A stretch of 64,000 nucleotides of DNA, taken from assembly GCF_000510265.1 (NCBI RefSeq), contig NZ_CP006745.1, positions 639,653 to 703,652 of the forward strand, written 5' to 3'. Every line of letters begins with the position of its first letter. Position 1 is the first letter of the stretch. Positions 9,001 to 19,364 of the stretch are shown here, in pieces. The DNA comes from Candidatus Endolissoclinum faulkneri L5. Lineage in GTDB: Bacteria; Pseudomonadota; Alphaproteobacteria; Thalassobaculales; Thalassobaculaceae. The notes beneath the pieces were generated by a model. It was not told the origin of the DNA, ran no database searches, and saw nothing but the letters and a program-made list of their open reading frames with translations. Position numbers and translations under genes: made by a program.

Positions 9001-11583
9001 TTAGCCGTGTTCTCCATTAATAGTCAGTGAGCTATTATTAGCAGAAATATTCACTACGTCACCGTTTTTTATACTGCCATTAAGAATATAATTCGCAAGC
9101 GGATTTTGCAAAGAACGTTGAATAACTCGCTTTAGGGGACGAGCACCGTAAACTAAGTCGTAGCCTGTCTCAGCTAGCCATGCTAATGCAGCTTCATCTA
9201 TTTCTAGGTGAATACTGCGGTTGGCAAGCGTATTACGCAGTCGGGCAAGCTGAATATTAACGACACTCTTCATATTATCTCTTTCTAGACGCGTAAATAT
9301 TATCACCTCATCAATCCTATTGAGAAACTCAGGCCGAAATGACTTTTGCACGACTTTAATCACCTCATTTCGCACAGAATCTACAGAGGACCCATCAGGA
9401 ATTTCTGCTAAATGATATGCACCCAAGTTTGAAGTCATAGTTATAATAGTATTACGAAAATCGACTGTATGACCTTGTCCATCAGTCAAGCGGCCGTCAT
9501 CTAGTACTTGTAATAGTATGTTAAATACTTCAGGATGGGCTTTTTCTATTTCGTCAAATAATACGACTTGGTATGGACGTCGTCGTATAACCTCAGTTAG
9601 GCTACCTCCTTCCAAATAACCTACATAACCTGGAGGTGCACCAATTAAACGAGCTATGGAATGTTTTTCCATATACTCAGACATGTCAAGACGAACCATA
9701 GATTGCTCATCATCGAACAAGAATTCTGCTAGTGCTTTGGTTAATTCAGTTTTTCCTACACCGGTGGGTCCTAGAAATAGGAAAGATCCAATTGGTCTAT
9801 TTGGATCTTGTAATCCTGTGCGCGAACGGCGCACTGCATTAGAGACTGCCGATATGGCTTCGTTTTGACCAGCAACACGCTTATGCAGATTAAATTCCAT
9901 TGCTAGTAGCTTGTCTCGCTCGTCTTTAAGCATCTTTTCTACAGGAATGCCAGTCCAGCGCGATACTACCAAAGCGATATCATCATCTGATACTTCTTCT
10001 TTTAGCATACGTGTAGAGGCTATATTCTCGCTTTGAAGTATCTTTTGCTCTAGTTGCGGAATGATTGAATATGTCAATTCTCCAGCTTTTGTTAGATCAC
10101 CAGCACGTTTAGCAATTTCTAAATCATTACGAGCAACTTCAAGCATTTCTTTTATTTTTTGAACACGTGTCAGCATTTGCTTCTCTCCTTGCCAACTTGC
10201 AGTTAGCTCGGATGAACGTTTCTCCATATCACCTAGTTTATTAGTTAGAATTTCTAGACGCTTACAACTAGCCTTGTCATTCTCCTTTTTCAAAGCCTCG
10301 CGTTCAATTTTAAGTTGTATAATTCTACGATCTAATTCGTCAATTTGATCTGGTTTGCTATCAAGTTCCATACGCCGCCGACTTGCAGCTTCATCCACTA
10401 AATCAATCGCCTTATCCGGCAGAAAACGATCTGCTATATAGCGATTAGATAAGTTGGCAGCTGAAACTAGCGCGTTATCAGTGATTCGTACTCCGTGGTG
10501 TAGCTCATACTTCTCTTTTAGACCTCGCAATATACACACCGTTTCTAATATACTAGGCTCATCTATCATTATTGGTTGGAAACGTCTAGCTAGGGCAGCG
10601 TCCTTTTCAATGTGTTTGCGGTATTCTTCAATCGTAGTTGCACCAACACAATGCAACTCACCACGTGCTAATGCTGGCTTTAACATATTTGAGGCATCCA
10701 TAGAACCTTCAGCTGCACCAGCACCCACTAGAGTGTGAAGCTCGTCTATGAATAAAATAATATCACCTTGAGTCGTGCTAAGCTCCTTCAGTACTGTTTT
10801 CAAACGCTCCTCAAACTCACCGCGAAATTTTGCGCCAGCTATTATTGCAGCCAAGTCAAGCGCCAACAATTTTCTTTTTTTTAGTCCCTCTGGTACATCA
10901 CCGTTAATAATGCGTTGTGCTAAGCCTTCAACTATAGCAGTTTTACCAACACCAGACTCTCCGATCATTACTGGATTATTTTTAGTTCGACGAGATAAAA
11001 CCTGTATGGTGCGACGAATTTCCTCGTCGCGTCCAATTACCGGATCTGTATTGCCATTCTGAGCTAATTTAGTAAGATCACGAGTATACTTTGTTAAAGC
11101 ATCAAAATTGCTTTCTGCATTAGGACTGTCTGCAGTTTGGCTTTTACGCATATCCTGTATTACCTTCTCTAGGTTTTGTGGCAATAAATTTTCATTGATT
11201 AATGCTTGCGGTGATTCAGCATGCGAAACAATGGCAATCGCTTGTAGTAAACGCTCAACAGTAACGTATCGATCGCCCGATTTTTTCGCGATCTCTTCTG
11301 ATTTAGCCAGGACATTTACTAGTTCTGGCGATATATAGACTTTATCTTTAATATTGCTCTCTACTCGAGGTATTTTGTTAAGTGTTTCTTCTACTTGGGA
11401 TAGTATAACATTTGGATGACCGCCGGCACGCTGAATCAGATTAACTGCAAATCCTTCATCATCTTCAATTAATACTTTAAGAAGGTGCGCTGGCATCAGT
11501 TGTTGATGACCAAGATAGAGCGATAATGTTTGAGCTGCATACAGTAAGGCATTGCATCGATTAGAAAATTTTTCAAAATTCAT
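9001..11583 (-). CDS. clpB: ATP-dependent disaggregase ClpB
   Basis: Hsp100 chaperone that, with DnaK, pulls polypeptides out of aggregates in the cytoplasm. Its 860 residues are full length. Order: N-terminal Clp repeat domain (about 1-145); first AAA+ module with Walker A GESGVGKT (208-215) and Walker B ILFIDE (276-281); coiled-coil middle domain (about 405-525) with heptads typical of ClpB and absent from ClpA; second AAA+ module with Walker A GPTGVGKT (605-612) and Walker B VVLFDE (673-678). No ClpP-binding loop is apparent. I see no clear sigma-32-type promoter in the upstream gap. In the group clpB commonly follows prfA-prmC, as here, although now separated from prmC by 1.1 kb. Confidence 0.97.
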   Translation of the reverse strand: MNFEKFSNRCNALLYAAQTLSLYLGHQQLMPAHLLKVLIEDDEGFAVNLIQRAGGHPNVILSQVEETLNKIPRVESNIKDKVYISPELVNVLAKSEEIAKKSGDRYVTVERLLQAIAIVSHAESPQALINENLLPQNLEKVIQDMRKSQTADSPNAESNFDALTKYTRDLTKLAQNGNTDPVIGRDEEIRRTIQVLSRRTKNNPVMIGESGVGKTAIVEGLAQRIINGDVPEGLKKRKLLALDLAAIIAGAKFRGEFEERLKTVLKELSTTQGDIILFIDELHTLVGAGAAEGSMDASNMLKPALARGELHCVGATTIEEYRKHIEKDAALARRFQPIMIDEPSILETVCILRGLKEKYELHHGVRITDNALVSAANLSNRYIADRFLPDKAIDLVDEAASRRRMELDSKPDQIDELDRRIIQLKIEREALKKENDKASCKRLEILTNKLGDMEKRSSELTASWQGEKQMLTRVQKIKEMLEVARNDLEIAKRAGDLTKAGELTYSIIPQLEQKILQSENIASTRMLKEEVSDDDIALVVSRWTGIPVEKMLKDERDKLLAMEFNLHKRVAGQNEAISAVSNAVRRSRTGLQDPNRPIGSFLFLGPTGVGKTELTKALAEFLFDDEQSMVRLDMSEYMEKHSIARLIGAPPGYVGYLEGGSLTEVIRRRPYQVVLFDEIEKAHPEVFNILLQVLDDGRLTDGQGHTVDFRNTIITMTSNLGAYHLAEIPDGSSVDSVRNEVIKVVQKSFRPEFLNRIDEVIIFTRLERDNMKSVVNIQLARLRNTLANRSIHLEIDEAALAWLAETGYDLVYGARPLKRVIQRSLQNPLANYILNGSIKNGDVVNISANNSSLTINGEHG

Positions 11584-11963
11584 ATTTAAATTCCACTATA
11601 ATCTATAGCTTTCTTAATAGAAATAACCTTCTATGAGCTTAAATAGCCTAATAAGCTATCTGTTGTTAATTATTTTTTAAGCTGATAATACATCTGTCAT
11701 ACTATTTTAATCAAAGCATGAGTGATAATTGTCATTTAATTTATCGTTTTGTGATAAAATGCATACTGAATTACGTTTAAAGCGTTCCTTCTTATAAGGA
11801 GAGTTATTTGCAATCTAGCTTAATTTTTAAGCCTACTTTGCATCATGATTAATAGTATAATTTAAGGATATACTTTATCATTAGCTTTAAAAACATTATT
11901 TATTGAATTTATTTATTAGCCGCGTTTAGCTTCAAAATATTAGAAAAGAAAAATGGACCTAGC

Positions 11964-11996
11964 GTTGGATCCCAACAGGAGGACAATTCTCCTCTG
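11964..11996. repeat. Pair of adjacent GC-rich hairpins
   Basis: GTTGG-ATC-CCAAC (11964-11976) is followed at once by AGGAG-GACAATT-CTCCT (11977-11993), and the second can extend to CAG/CTG with a bulge. Both stems stand out from the surrounding AT-rich DNA. They lie about 380 bases upstream of clpB. They could be part of a leader RNA, a small RNA, or chance remains. Confidence 0.6.
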
Positions 11997-12515
11997 CTAT
12001 AAATTCAATAAGCTACTTGATTGAATATCAGCTATTACGATCTATCGGATGTATAGTGTATCCAAAATAATCAATAAAATAACAGCAATTTGCTATATAA
12101 TTGGCGATTAGGATAGATGTTATTGCACTATAGGTTAATCAACAACAGTTCAATATTTTAAATACACAACTTTTTAGTAACCTCGTGTGTTTAAAATATT
12201 ATTTAATTCAGCCTTTGCATTTATGGTTTTGTATGTACCAAGTATCTTCAATGCCTAAAGTTTTCAAAGCAGCAAGTATACCTTAATTAAAAAATTAAAC
12301 CTATATCGCAAAATAATTAATAATTATTGCTAATATAAGAAATAATTGAAATCGTTATATTTTACCTAAAGATAGTCCCGGATCGATTGATGTTAATACA
12401 TAATGTAGGTTATTTAATACTTGATTATAGATTAAATTTCCTCATAACAGAAAATAAATATAGTGTTTTATTGTATAATCCATGCAATTTTAGCTAACAA
12501 TATATTAGCCATTCT

Positions 12516-12547
12516 GTGTATATTAATATATGTATATTAATATACAC
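12516..12547. repeat. Inverted repeat, 15-bp perfect arms
   Basis: GTGTATATTAATATA and its complement are separated by TG. It lies 110 bp beyond the prmC stop. All stem pairs except three are A-T, and there is no T-tract, so a terminator role is uncertain. Confidence 0.8.
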
Positions 12548-12656
12548 CTTATTATATTCTTTAGTTCGAAATAACTAAACAGTTAAGATTATGGTAACCT
12601 CTACCTTACCCAAGGGTAATTTACTATCGTAAATTGACTTCTAAACTGTTATTGCT

Positions 12657-13490
12657 TCATTTTAAAACAAGTGCTCTAGGTATGTTGGCTAAATCAGTTT
12701 TACGATTGACTTCTTGCAAACCAGCTTGAAGCATGATATCTGCAACAGCGTTCGCTTGACCAATTCCCAATTCTACGATCGTTATTCCATTATATGATAG
12801 AGCACGACGGAGTACAGGTGCAAGGGCACGGTAAGCATCCAGACCATCAGCTCCACCGAGAAGAGCATTAATTGGATCGTAATTGCGTACTCCATTTTCT
12901 AAAGTTAAAATTTCACCTTCAGCGATATAAGGTGGATTCGATAGGACTAAATCAAATTGATTATCTTGCAAACTGTTCCAGTTTTGACAACGGATTTCAG
13001 CTCGATCGGACAGCCCTGTCATCCACGCATTGTGTCGGGCTACTTCTGAAGCTGCCTGCGAGTTATCAATTCCAAGACCAGTGGCTGTAGGAAATTCTGA
13101 AAGAGCGGCCAATAACAAGCAACCGGTACCAGTCCCAAGATCAAGAACACGACTGGGTGATTTGCGATTTATAAACATTTCCAGAGTAGCTTCAATGAGA
13201 GTTTCGCTATCAGGCCTAGGGTCTAATGTATCTGTTGTTACCTTTAATTCCAATGTCCAGAAGGCGCATTGGCCGGTAATTTTATTAACTGGCTCTCCTG
13301 CAATGTGACGAGAAATCAATGCTTGGAATTTCTTCAAAGTCTTAGTATCAAGTAATTCTTCTTCGTGCGACCACACTGCCCTATTCAATAAATAACTAAG
13401 TAACAATCGTGCATTAAATCTACCATTATCGATTCCAGCGCAAGCAAAATCAGCAGCAGCAAATTTTATGACGTTGCGAATACTACTCAA
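12657..13490 (-). CDS. prmC: Release factor glutamine methyltransferase PrmC
   Basis: SAM-dependent methylase that N5-methylates the glutamine of the GGQ motif in peptide-chain release factors. Motif I is DLGTGTG (117-123) and the hallmark glutamine-binding motif NPPY is at 185-188; an N-terminal helical domain of about 85 residues precedes them. 277 residues is normal. The gene begins with TTG, since no ATG or GTG lies in frame near it, 14 bases after the prfA stop, so it is probably translated from the prfA transcript. Its neighbour RF1 is its substrate, which fits the usual prfA-prmC pairing. Confidence 0.94.
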   Translation of the reverse strand: MSSIRNVIKFAAADFACAGIDNGRFNARLLLSYLLNRAVWSHEEELLDTKTLKKFQALISRHIAGEPVNKITGQCAFWTLELKVTTDTLDPRPDSETLIEATLEMFINRKSPSRVLDLGTGTGCLLLAALSEFPTATGLGIDNSQAASEVARHNAWMTGLSDRAEIRCQNWNSLQDNQFDLVLSNPPYIAEGEILTLENGVRNYDPINALLGGADGLDAYRALAPVLRRALSYNGITIVELGIGQANAVADIMLQAGLQEVNRKTDLANIPRALVLK

Positions 13491-13504
13491 TTTTTGTCTT
13501 GCTC

Positions 13505-14575
13505 TTAGTTTATTTTTGCTAAACGTTCTGCTTGATCATCAGAAATCAGTGCTTCTATTACTTCATTAAGCGCTTCACCATTAATCACCTGATTTAGCTT
13601 GTAGATAGTTAAATTGATTCGATGATCGGTTACTCGGCTTTGAGGAAAATTATAAGTGCGGATGCGTTCTGAGCGACTACCAGAACCAACCTGGCTTTTA
13701 CGATGAGCGGCACGTGCATGATCAGAAGCTTGACGTTGTATATTATAAAGCCTAGATCGCATAATCCGCATAGCTTTAGCTCGGTTTTTATGTTGAGATT
13801 TCTCATCTTGTTGAGTAACAACAACTCCAGTAGGAATATGGGTGATTCGAACTGCGCTATCGGTGGTATTCACATGCTGCCCTCCAGCCCCCCTAGAACG
13901 GTAAACATCCACCCTTATATCTTTTTCTTCAATATGAACATCGATTTCTTCTGCTTCCGGTAATACGGCAACGGTAGCAGCAGAAGTGTGTATGCGTCCT
14001 TGATTTTCGGTAACAGGAACTCTTTGCACCCGGTGCGTACCGCTTTCAAATTTTAGGTAAGCGTAAACTCCCACTCCAGTAATGCAAGCAATTGCTTCTT
14101 TATAACCATCCAGTTCATTTTCAGATAAATTCATGACCTCAAATCGCCAACCAGATTTTTGGGCATATCGTTGATACATGGTAAAGAGTTCAGCAGCGAA
14201 TAATGCGGCTTCGTTCCCTCCAGTAGCGGCGCGTACTTCCAAGATGACGTTTTTCTTATCCGCCTCATCTTTCGGAAGCAACAAGACTTGTACATCACGC
14301 TCTAATTGTGGCAAGCGGGATTTGATCTTTTCAATTTCTATTTCAACTAGTTTGTTCATTTCTGCGTCTTTGCTGTCCGCTAAAGCTAGGGTATCAGCAA
14401 GCTCCGCCCAAGCGCGTTTAAGATTCTCGATCTTATTAACTACTGGGGTTATTTCGGACAACTCAAGAGCTATTTTTTGAAATGCGTGAGAATCTAGTGA
14501 GGATGGTTTAGAAATTAGCATTTCCAATTCACGCGCGCGCTGTAGCATATGCTCGAACGCCGAATTTAGATTCAC
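13505..14575 (-). CDS. prfA: Peptide chain release factor 1
   Basis: RF1 recognises UAA and UAG stop codons and triggers peptide release. The 356 residues contain the codon-recognition tripeptide PVT (187-189, within [10 protein letters not shown]) and the catalytic GGQ at 231-233 in [10 protein letters not shown]233 is the expected PrmC methylation site. The start is GTG at 14575, supported by AAGGAG at 14583-14588, seven bases upstream. An overlapping ATG at that spot is out of frame. prfA-prmC is a two-gene unit. In relatives hisS often lies between ispG and prfA, but a 1.3-kb gap is found here instead. Confidence 0.97.
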   Translation of the reverse strand: MNLNSAFEHMLQRARELEMLISKPSSLDSHAFQKIALELSEITPVVNKIENLKRAWAELADTLALADSKDAEMNKLVEIEIEKIKSRLPQLERDVQVLLLPKDEADKKNVILEVRAATGGNEAALFAAELFTMYQRYAQKSGWRFEVMNLSENELDGYKEAIACITGVGVYAYLKFESGTHRVQRVPVTENQGRIHTSAATVAVLPEAEEIDVHIEEKDIRVDVYRSRGAGGQHVNTTDSAVRITHIPTGVVVTQQDEKSQHKNRAKAMRIMRSRLYNIQRQASDHARAAHRKSQVGSGSRSERIRTYNFPQSRVTDHRINLTIYKLNQVINGEALNEVIEALISDDQAERLAKIN

Positions 14576-15886
14576 ATTTACTCTCCTTGCCTACTTAACC
14601 ATACACTAAAAAATATCAATACTAAACGTTTGCTTGGCTAAACCACTATGTTTGATTAGTTCTAAAATACAATCACTAGCCTAATTTGCTTTTAGTGTGA
14701 GTTGTAATAATAGAACGATATTATCGCTTAATCAATAGATTAGTTAATATACTGATTTAGATATTTATTAAGATGTTATTCATCAAAATATTTCCAAATT
14801 AATTTCATAACGCAAAACTGTTGCCCTTTTCTTTTAATACTATTGTATTCGTAGTGCTATTGTTTATTCATCAAATATTTTTATCAATAGTGCTAATTAT
14901 CTGAGCTAAAGTATGTTAACGTATTTTCGGTAAACTGACTTGACATTGTGATACGAAAATATACTGTAATGAGCTAATAAGGTATTTTTGTGTGTATCAT
15001 GAATGTAATCATTAAAATGCTGTTTAGAATGAATTATTAGGTAATCCCCTATTTCATTAGCCAATAGTTAAGTTATGTAGTTTGCGTATTTAACAAATAC
15101 TATAACTACGCTTAAGTGTACCCAGCACAATTAATGAAATAATATAAGTTAGTATAGGGAAATGATGCATTCCAAATTCCTTATTTACTCTGGCTGTTGT
15201 CAACAGTATTAGGATTGCTAGATCTCTTTTATTCTTGAACAGATCTTAATTGATGACAGCTATTCAACCTTTGTCATTTGAGCAATTTATTGTTAATAGA
15301 TAGCTTTTTTATATTTATAATGTGTTGCAACAGCTTTTTCTAGATTCAGCTTATGCAGCCCAGCGTTAAGTATAGCACCGTAAGTATCTTAGTATCACTA
15401 AAAAGTTATAAGTAACTTAAATGGATATTTAGTAAATAGCGAATACAAATAAGATAAAGCACATTATGGATGCAATAAAAACCAACAAAAATATAAACCT
15501 CTCGCAGAAATTACCCTTTTGGAACGCAAGTTCAAATTTATGATATTTAAGTTAATGTATTATTTACATACTTCTATAAAGAACAAAGCATATTAATTTA
15601 AGCTCAGATATTGATTAATAAATTCGTTCTAAATGGAGTTCGTGCTTATCAGAAGATGCGCTTGTAATATATTTGAATAAAGTTTATTTATTCTTCAGTT
15701 GAGTAACTGATTGAGTATACGGGAAAATAATCAATAAGGTTTAAGTGATACTATAGTAAAGTTGGCTATATTTAAATCTAAATAGTGTAAATAAATCTTC
15801 TGCTGAATCCAATATATTATGATTTAATTAGAAATTTGCTTAATTTTTATTATTTTTATTATTTTTAATACTATTGCGATCAAAAT
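14576..15886. other. AT-rich gap between ispG and prfA
   Basis: No gene can be read in 1.3 kb apart from the prfA ribosome binding site at the left edge. Related genomes often carry hisS (about 1.25 kb) between ispG and prfA. The size matches, but no HisS motif is visible. Confidence 0.6.
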
Positions 15887-17026
15887 CTATTCTGTCTTAT
15901 CTCCAGAATGTACCATTTTTTGTGCTTTAATTTCTGATTCGATCTCAGCCGCTTTTTGTTCGATAAGTTTTACCATATAGTCGACAGTGTCTTTTCTTTT
16001 TAAGCGATGCTTTGGTTGACCAGCGGCATACACCATATGAGTACCCTTGCCGCCACCTATGATACCTATATCAGCATAGCGTGCTTCACCTGGGCCGTTC
16101 ACTACGCAGCCGATTACTGCAACAGTCATCGGTGTAGTGATATGGGTTAGCCGATCTTCAAGCACTCGAACGTTTTCTATTACATCAAATTGTTGACGAG
16201 CACAAGATGGGCAAGAGATCACATTAACACCACGTTTGCGGAGGTTAAGGGATCTAAGAATGTCAAAACCAACTTTTACCTCTTCTTCAGGCGAAGCGGA
16301 GAGAGATACACGGATCGTATCACCGACACCGCTCCACAAAAGTGCACCAATACCTATGGAAGATTTTACAGTACCGATTCTCTGAGCGCCTGACTCAGTT
16401 ACGCCAATGTGTAAGGGATAGTCACAAACCTGAGCTAAATCCTTATAAGCAAAGGTGGTGAGAAAAATATCAGAGGACTTTACGCTTATTTTAACGTTGT
16501 GAAAGTCATTATCTTCCAGGATGCGCAGTTGATTAAGCGCACTCTCGACCATTGCCCTTGGACAAGGCTCTCCGTACTTCTCCAATAGTTGCTTTTCTAG
16601 ACTTCCAGCATTGACACCAATACGCATTGAACAGTTATTGTCTTTTGCTGCTTTCACCACCTCTCGCACGCGAGATACAGAGCCTATGTTACCTGGGTTG
16701 ATTCGTAAGCAAGCAGCCCCATTCTTAGCGGCTTCAATTGCGAGTTTATAATGGAAATGAATATCAGCTACAATGGGAACGTTTACTTGAGCGGTGATCT
16801 GTTTTAACGCTTTTGAAGATTCTTCGTTAGGACAACTTACTCGCACTATATCAGCTCCGTTAGCTTCGCAGCGCTGAATTTGTTCAATTGTTGCTTTAAT
16901 GTTAGTTGTTGGAGTGTTAGTCATAGTTTGGACGGCTATCGGAGCTCCATCGCCTATTGGAACCTTTCCTACATAAATACGACGGGAGAAACCTCGGCGG
17001 ATGTCACGATAAGATCTAGTGCTCAT
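15887..17026 (-). CDS. ispG: 4-hydroxy-3-methylbut-2-enyl diphosphate synthase IspG
   Basis: Iron-sulfur enzyme of the MEP isoprenoid pathway that converts MEcPP to HMBPP. The 379-residue protein has an N-terminal TIM-barrel domain ([26 protein letters not shown]) and a C-terminal [4Fe-4S] domain. The cluster ligands are C272 and C275 (SCPSC), C307 and E314 ([10 protein letters not shown]). GAGG five bases before the ATG supports the start. Its presence implies isoprenoids are made by the MEP route, consistent with ubiquinone-dependent respiration elsewhere in the window. Confidence 0.97.
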   Translation of the reverse strand: MSTRSYRDIRRGFSRRIYVGKVPIGDGAPIAVQTMTNTPTTNIKATIEQIQRCEANGADIVRVSCPNEESSKALKQITAQVNVPIVADIHFHYKLAIEAAKNGAACLRINPGNIGSVSRVREVVKAAKDNNCSMRIGVNAGSLEKQLLEKYGEPCPRAMVESALNQLRILEDNDFHNVKISVKSSDIFLTTFAYKDLAQVCDYPLHIGVTESGAQRIGTVKSSIGIGALLWSGVGDTIRVSLSASPEEEVKVGFDILRSLNLRKRGVNVISCPSCARQQFDVIENVRVLEDRLTHITTPMTVAVIGCVVNGPGEARYADIGIIGGGKGTHMVYAAGQPKHRLKRKDTVDYMVKLIEQKAAEIESEIKAQKMVHSGDKTE

Positions 17027-18189
17027 GTTAACCTCAGCTATCGGCTATCTATAGTCTATTTTATTTTTTAATATATGAACATAGTTGTATAGCAAAAAGT
17101 AAGTCGTGCAATTCGTTTGCAGATTTTATACTTAAATTCAGTTCTTAATATAGTAGGCAATTATCTTGTTTAATTATATGGTACTTTGTTGGTAAGGATA
17201 ATTTGAAAATGCTCATTATCATGAGGATAACATGTACTATAATTCCCTATAAATGAGTTAAAGTAAAGCTAAGTCTAATTGATTTATAGTAAATTATAGT
17301 CCGAATAAAATTTATGCTAATTGTGTTCGGCAAAATTTTATAAACCATCTTATCGGCTATGAGCGCACAATTAGACAATTTATCTTTGTCTAATATAAAA
17401 GGATTATTTAAAATATTATCGCATATGCTTAGTTAAGTTAAGTTTTAATAAAAGTTCTAGAGAACTATTGTTTTTTTTTGAGTTTTTCAAGCTTCGCTGT
17501 AACGCTAGTCAATCAGCGAACTTAAATATAAACAATAAAAGTCATATTTTTAATTTAAAAATTATTTTTTGCATCAAATTATCTTAATAGATAGAGGACT
17601 TAGTGTTTTGGTAATAAGGTATTTTAAATAATTGATGCTGCAATTGTAATATCAGTAATTATCGATCAAAAACTGAACATTGGAAAAGGAAAATACCGAA
17701 AGAAAATATTTTAGTACAAAATTATTAAAGCAGAAAATAGATATTATCATTCAACTAAACAACAAAGCCTTCGAGTAAAATTAAGCTTACTATTATCTAT
17801 ATAACTAATAAATCATCTAACTAAATTTAAATGAATAGCTATTTCTATCGTTTTAATAAATCATTGATAATTTTGAATAGTTCAGTAAGTCATATTCGGT
17901 GAAATTTTTCTTGTTTTCAATTTAAACATTACAACAAAATAAAGCATATTGCCTTAGTTAGATCGCCAATTAATGTAGAGATTACTTAGGAATAAGGGAT
18001 CTTGTATTAATTTTTTCTTGAGATACATTGCTTGATATGCTGGGAAGGTCTATAGATTTTTCGCTCTTTTTGGTAAACAATTCCATATCTGTAATTGTAT
18101 CAATTATAAATTGATGCGCGGCTAATCTTTAACAATGCTTTTTAACAATTTCTCAACAGACTTATTGCTTTCTGGAATATTTTCTGTGC
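17027..18189. other. AT-rich gap between rsfS and ispG
   Basis: No gene, RNA or strong repeat is recognised in this 1.2-kb stretch. A plus-strand open frame at 18135-18350 partly overlaps rsfS and is considered spurious. Confidence 0.6.
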
Positions 18190-18501
18190 TTAATGCGTCG
18201 CTTGTTCATCACTCCATAACTGATCTAACTTATAAAACTTTCGTACTTCTGGGCGGAACAAGTGAACTATTATATCACCAGTATCTAGTATTACCCAGTT
18301 ACCTTGGCAATCCCCTTCTACAGATACCTTATTTATTCCATTACTTTTGAGCATGCTGCGAATGCGATCAGCCATAGACAAAACGTGGCGTGAGGAGCGA
18401 CCATTGGCTATTATCATATAATCACCAATCGGTGACTTGCTTACTAGATCGATAATCATCAAGCAATCCGCTTTATCTTCTTCTAGTAATTCTAACACCA
18501 T
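18190..18501 (-). CDS. rsfS: Ribosome silencing factor RsfS
   Basis: RsfS/YbeB/Iojap-family protein. It binds ribosomal protein uL14 on the 50S subunit and blocks subunit joining when nutrients are scarce. The family core is complete: DCLMIIDLVSKSPIGDYMII, then SSRHVLSMADRI, EGDCQGNWVILDTGDIIVHLF and a C-terminal tail ending in LDQLWSD. The ATG at 18501 gives 103 residues but has no ribosome binding site. A perfect AAGGAGG at 18554-18560 is followed seven bases later by an ATA codon (18546-18544) in the same frame, 15 codons upstream, with a stop just before it. Starting there adds a short N-terminal extension of the kind alphaproteobacterial RsfS often has. The true start may therefore be AUA at 18546. 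The usual neighbour rlmH is absent. Confidence 0.92.
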   Translation of the reverse strand: MVLELLEEDKADCLMIIDLVSKSPIGDYMIIANGRSSRHVLSMADRIRSMLKSNGINKVSVEGDCQGNWVILDTGDIIVHLFRPEVRKFYKLDQLWSDEQATH

Positions 18502-18553
18502 CTTTTTGATATTTCTGTTTTGGTTATGAGTAAATTGGTTGCTTATGGATAGT

Positions 18554-18560
18554 CCTCCTT
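18554..18560 (-). promoter_or_regulatory. Strong Shine-Dalgarno upstream of rsfS
   Basis: AAGGAGG on the minus strand. It is too far (52 bases) from the ATG at 18501 but ideally placed, seven bases, before an in-frame ATA. It implies either a non-standard AUA start or a start codon lost by a G-to-A change. Confidence 0.6.
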
Positions 18561-19364
18561 ATATCGTTAGAGCAAATTCATAATAAACGGTAATTTAACG
18601 AATATTTTATTATTATCGTAAAATCTTATTGCTATGTTAATTGATTGATAGAGGCATTTAAATGATATTTTGTATCAATCTAGTGTTAAGGGTATCTCAA
18701 GCGTCACCAATCAAATTGTTAATGGTACAGTTATATTTTAATATTTATTTACTCAAAAATTATCTATAAGGATAGGATGATAGCTTGTTCGCTTAATTCG
18801 TAATCTAACTAATTAATAGAAAACATGATATAACAAAAGTTTATTATTGTCAAAAATTACTTATTTAGCTATTAAATAGCTACAGAGCAAACAATTAGTA
18901 TTTTAAAATATTAATTGACTTTTTGATTTGGAACTTATTTATAAAACTATTATTTGCATTAGGGTTCATCGCAGTTATTAGCAAATTAAATACAAAGCAA
19001 TCATGCTTTATCTGCTAGTGATATATTAATCTTTGTACACAATTTTGTTTGTGTGTTTCATAATATCTAACATTACTAGAGTACTAGTATTGTTCTCTCC
19101 TAAATATGCGTTTTATTTTCTATTTCTTAGGTCAATCACAGATATATGCTATAAATTTTTATTTACCCAGCAATTTACCTCTATTCCAAAAAAAAAAATA
19201 TTAACTTTGCTATCTTTAAGATTATAGTGTAGGTTGCATAAGGAATAATAAATTATTTAATTGCTTACACACGTACACGTAATGGTAAAGATAATCAAAC
19301 TGCATCTCTGTGAGCATAGTATTATTAATTTTTTTCATAGCGGAAAGCTTAATTAAGCATTTTA
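18561..19364. other. AT-rich gap between rsfS and gpmI
   Basis: No supported gene in 0.8 kb. In relatives rsfS, rlmH and gpmI are adjacent on one strand. Here rsfS and gpmI diverge and rlmH is missing, so an inversion or loss has occurred. A 64-codon hydrophobic open frame at 19033-19227 is considered spurious. Confidence 0.55.

Larger units (their letters stand above)
11584..12656. other. AT-rich gap between prmC and clpB
   Basis: No intact gene. It holds two adjacent GC-rich hairpins (11964-11996), a 25-codon protein-like open frame on the minus strand (12208-12282) that may be gene debris, and an AT-rich inverted repeat (12516-12547). It also contains the upstream region of clpB, in which no recognisable heat-shock promoter was found. 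Confidence 0.6.

Noticed and set aside
18135..18350. 71-codon plus-strand ORF
   Set aside because: Mostly antisense to rsfS, with no motif of its own.
19033..19227. 64-codon hydrophobic plus-strand ORF starting with TTG
   Set aside because: No ribosome binding site, low-complexity AT-driven residues (I, F, L, Y, S, K), no motif; typical chance frame in an AT-rich gap.
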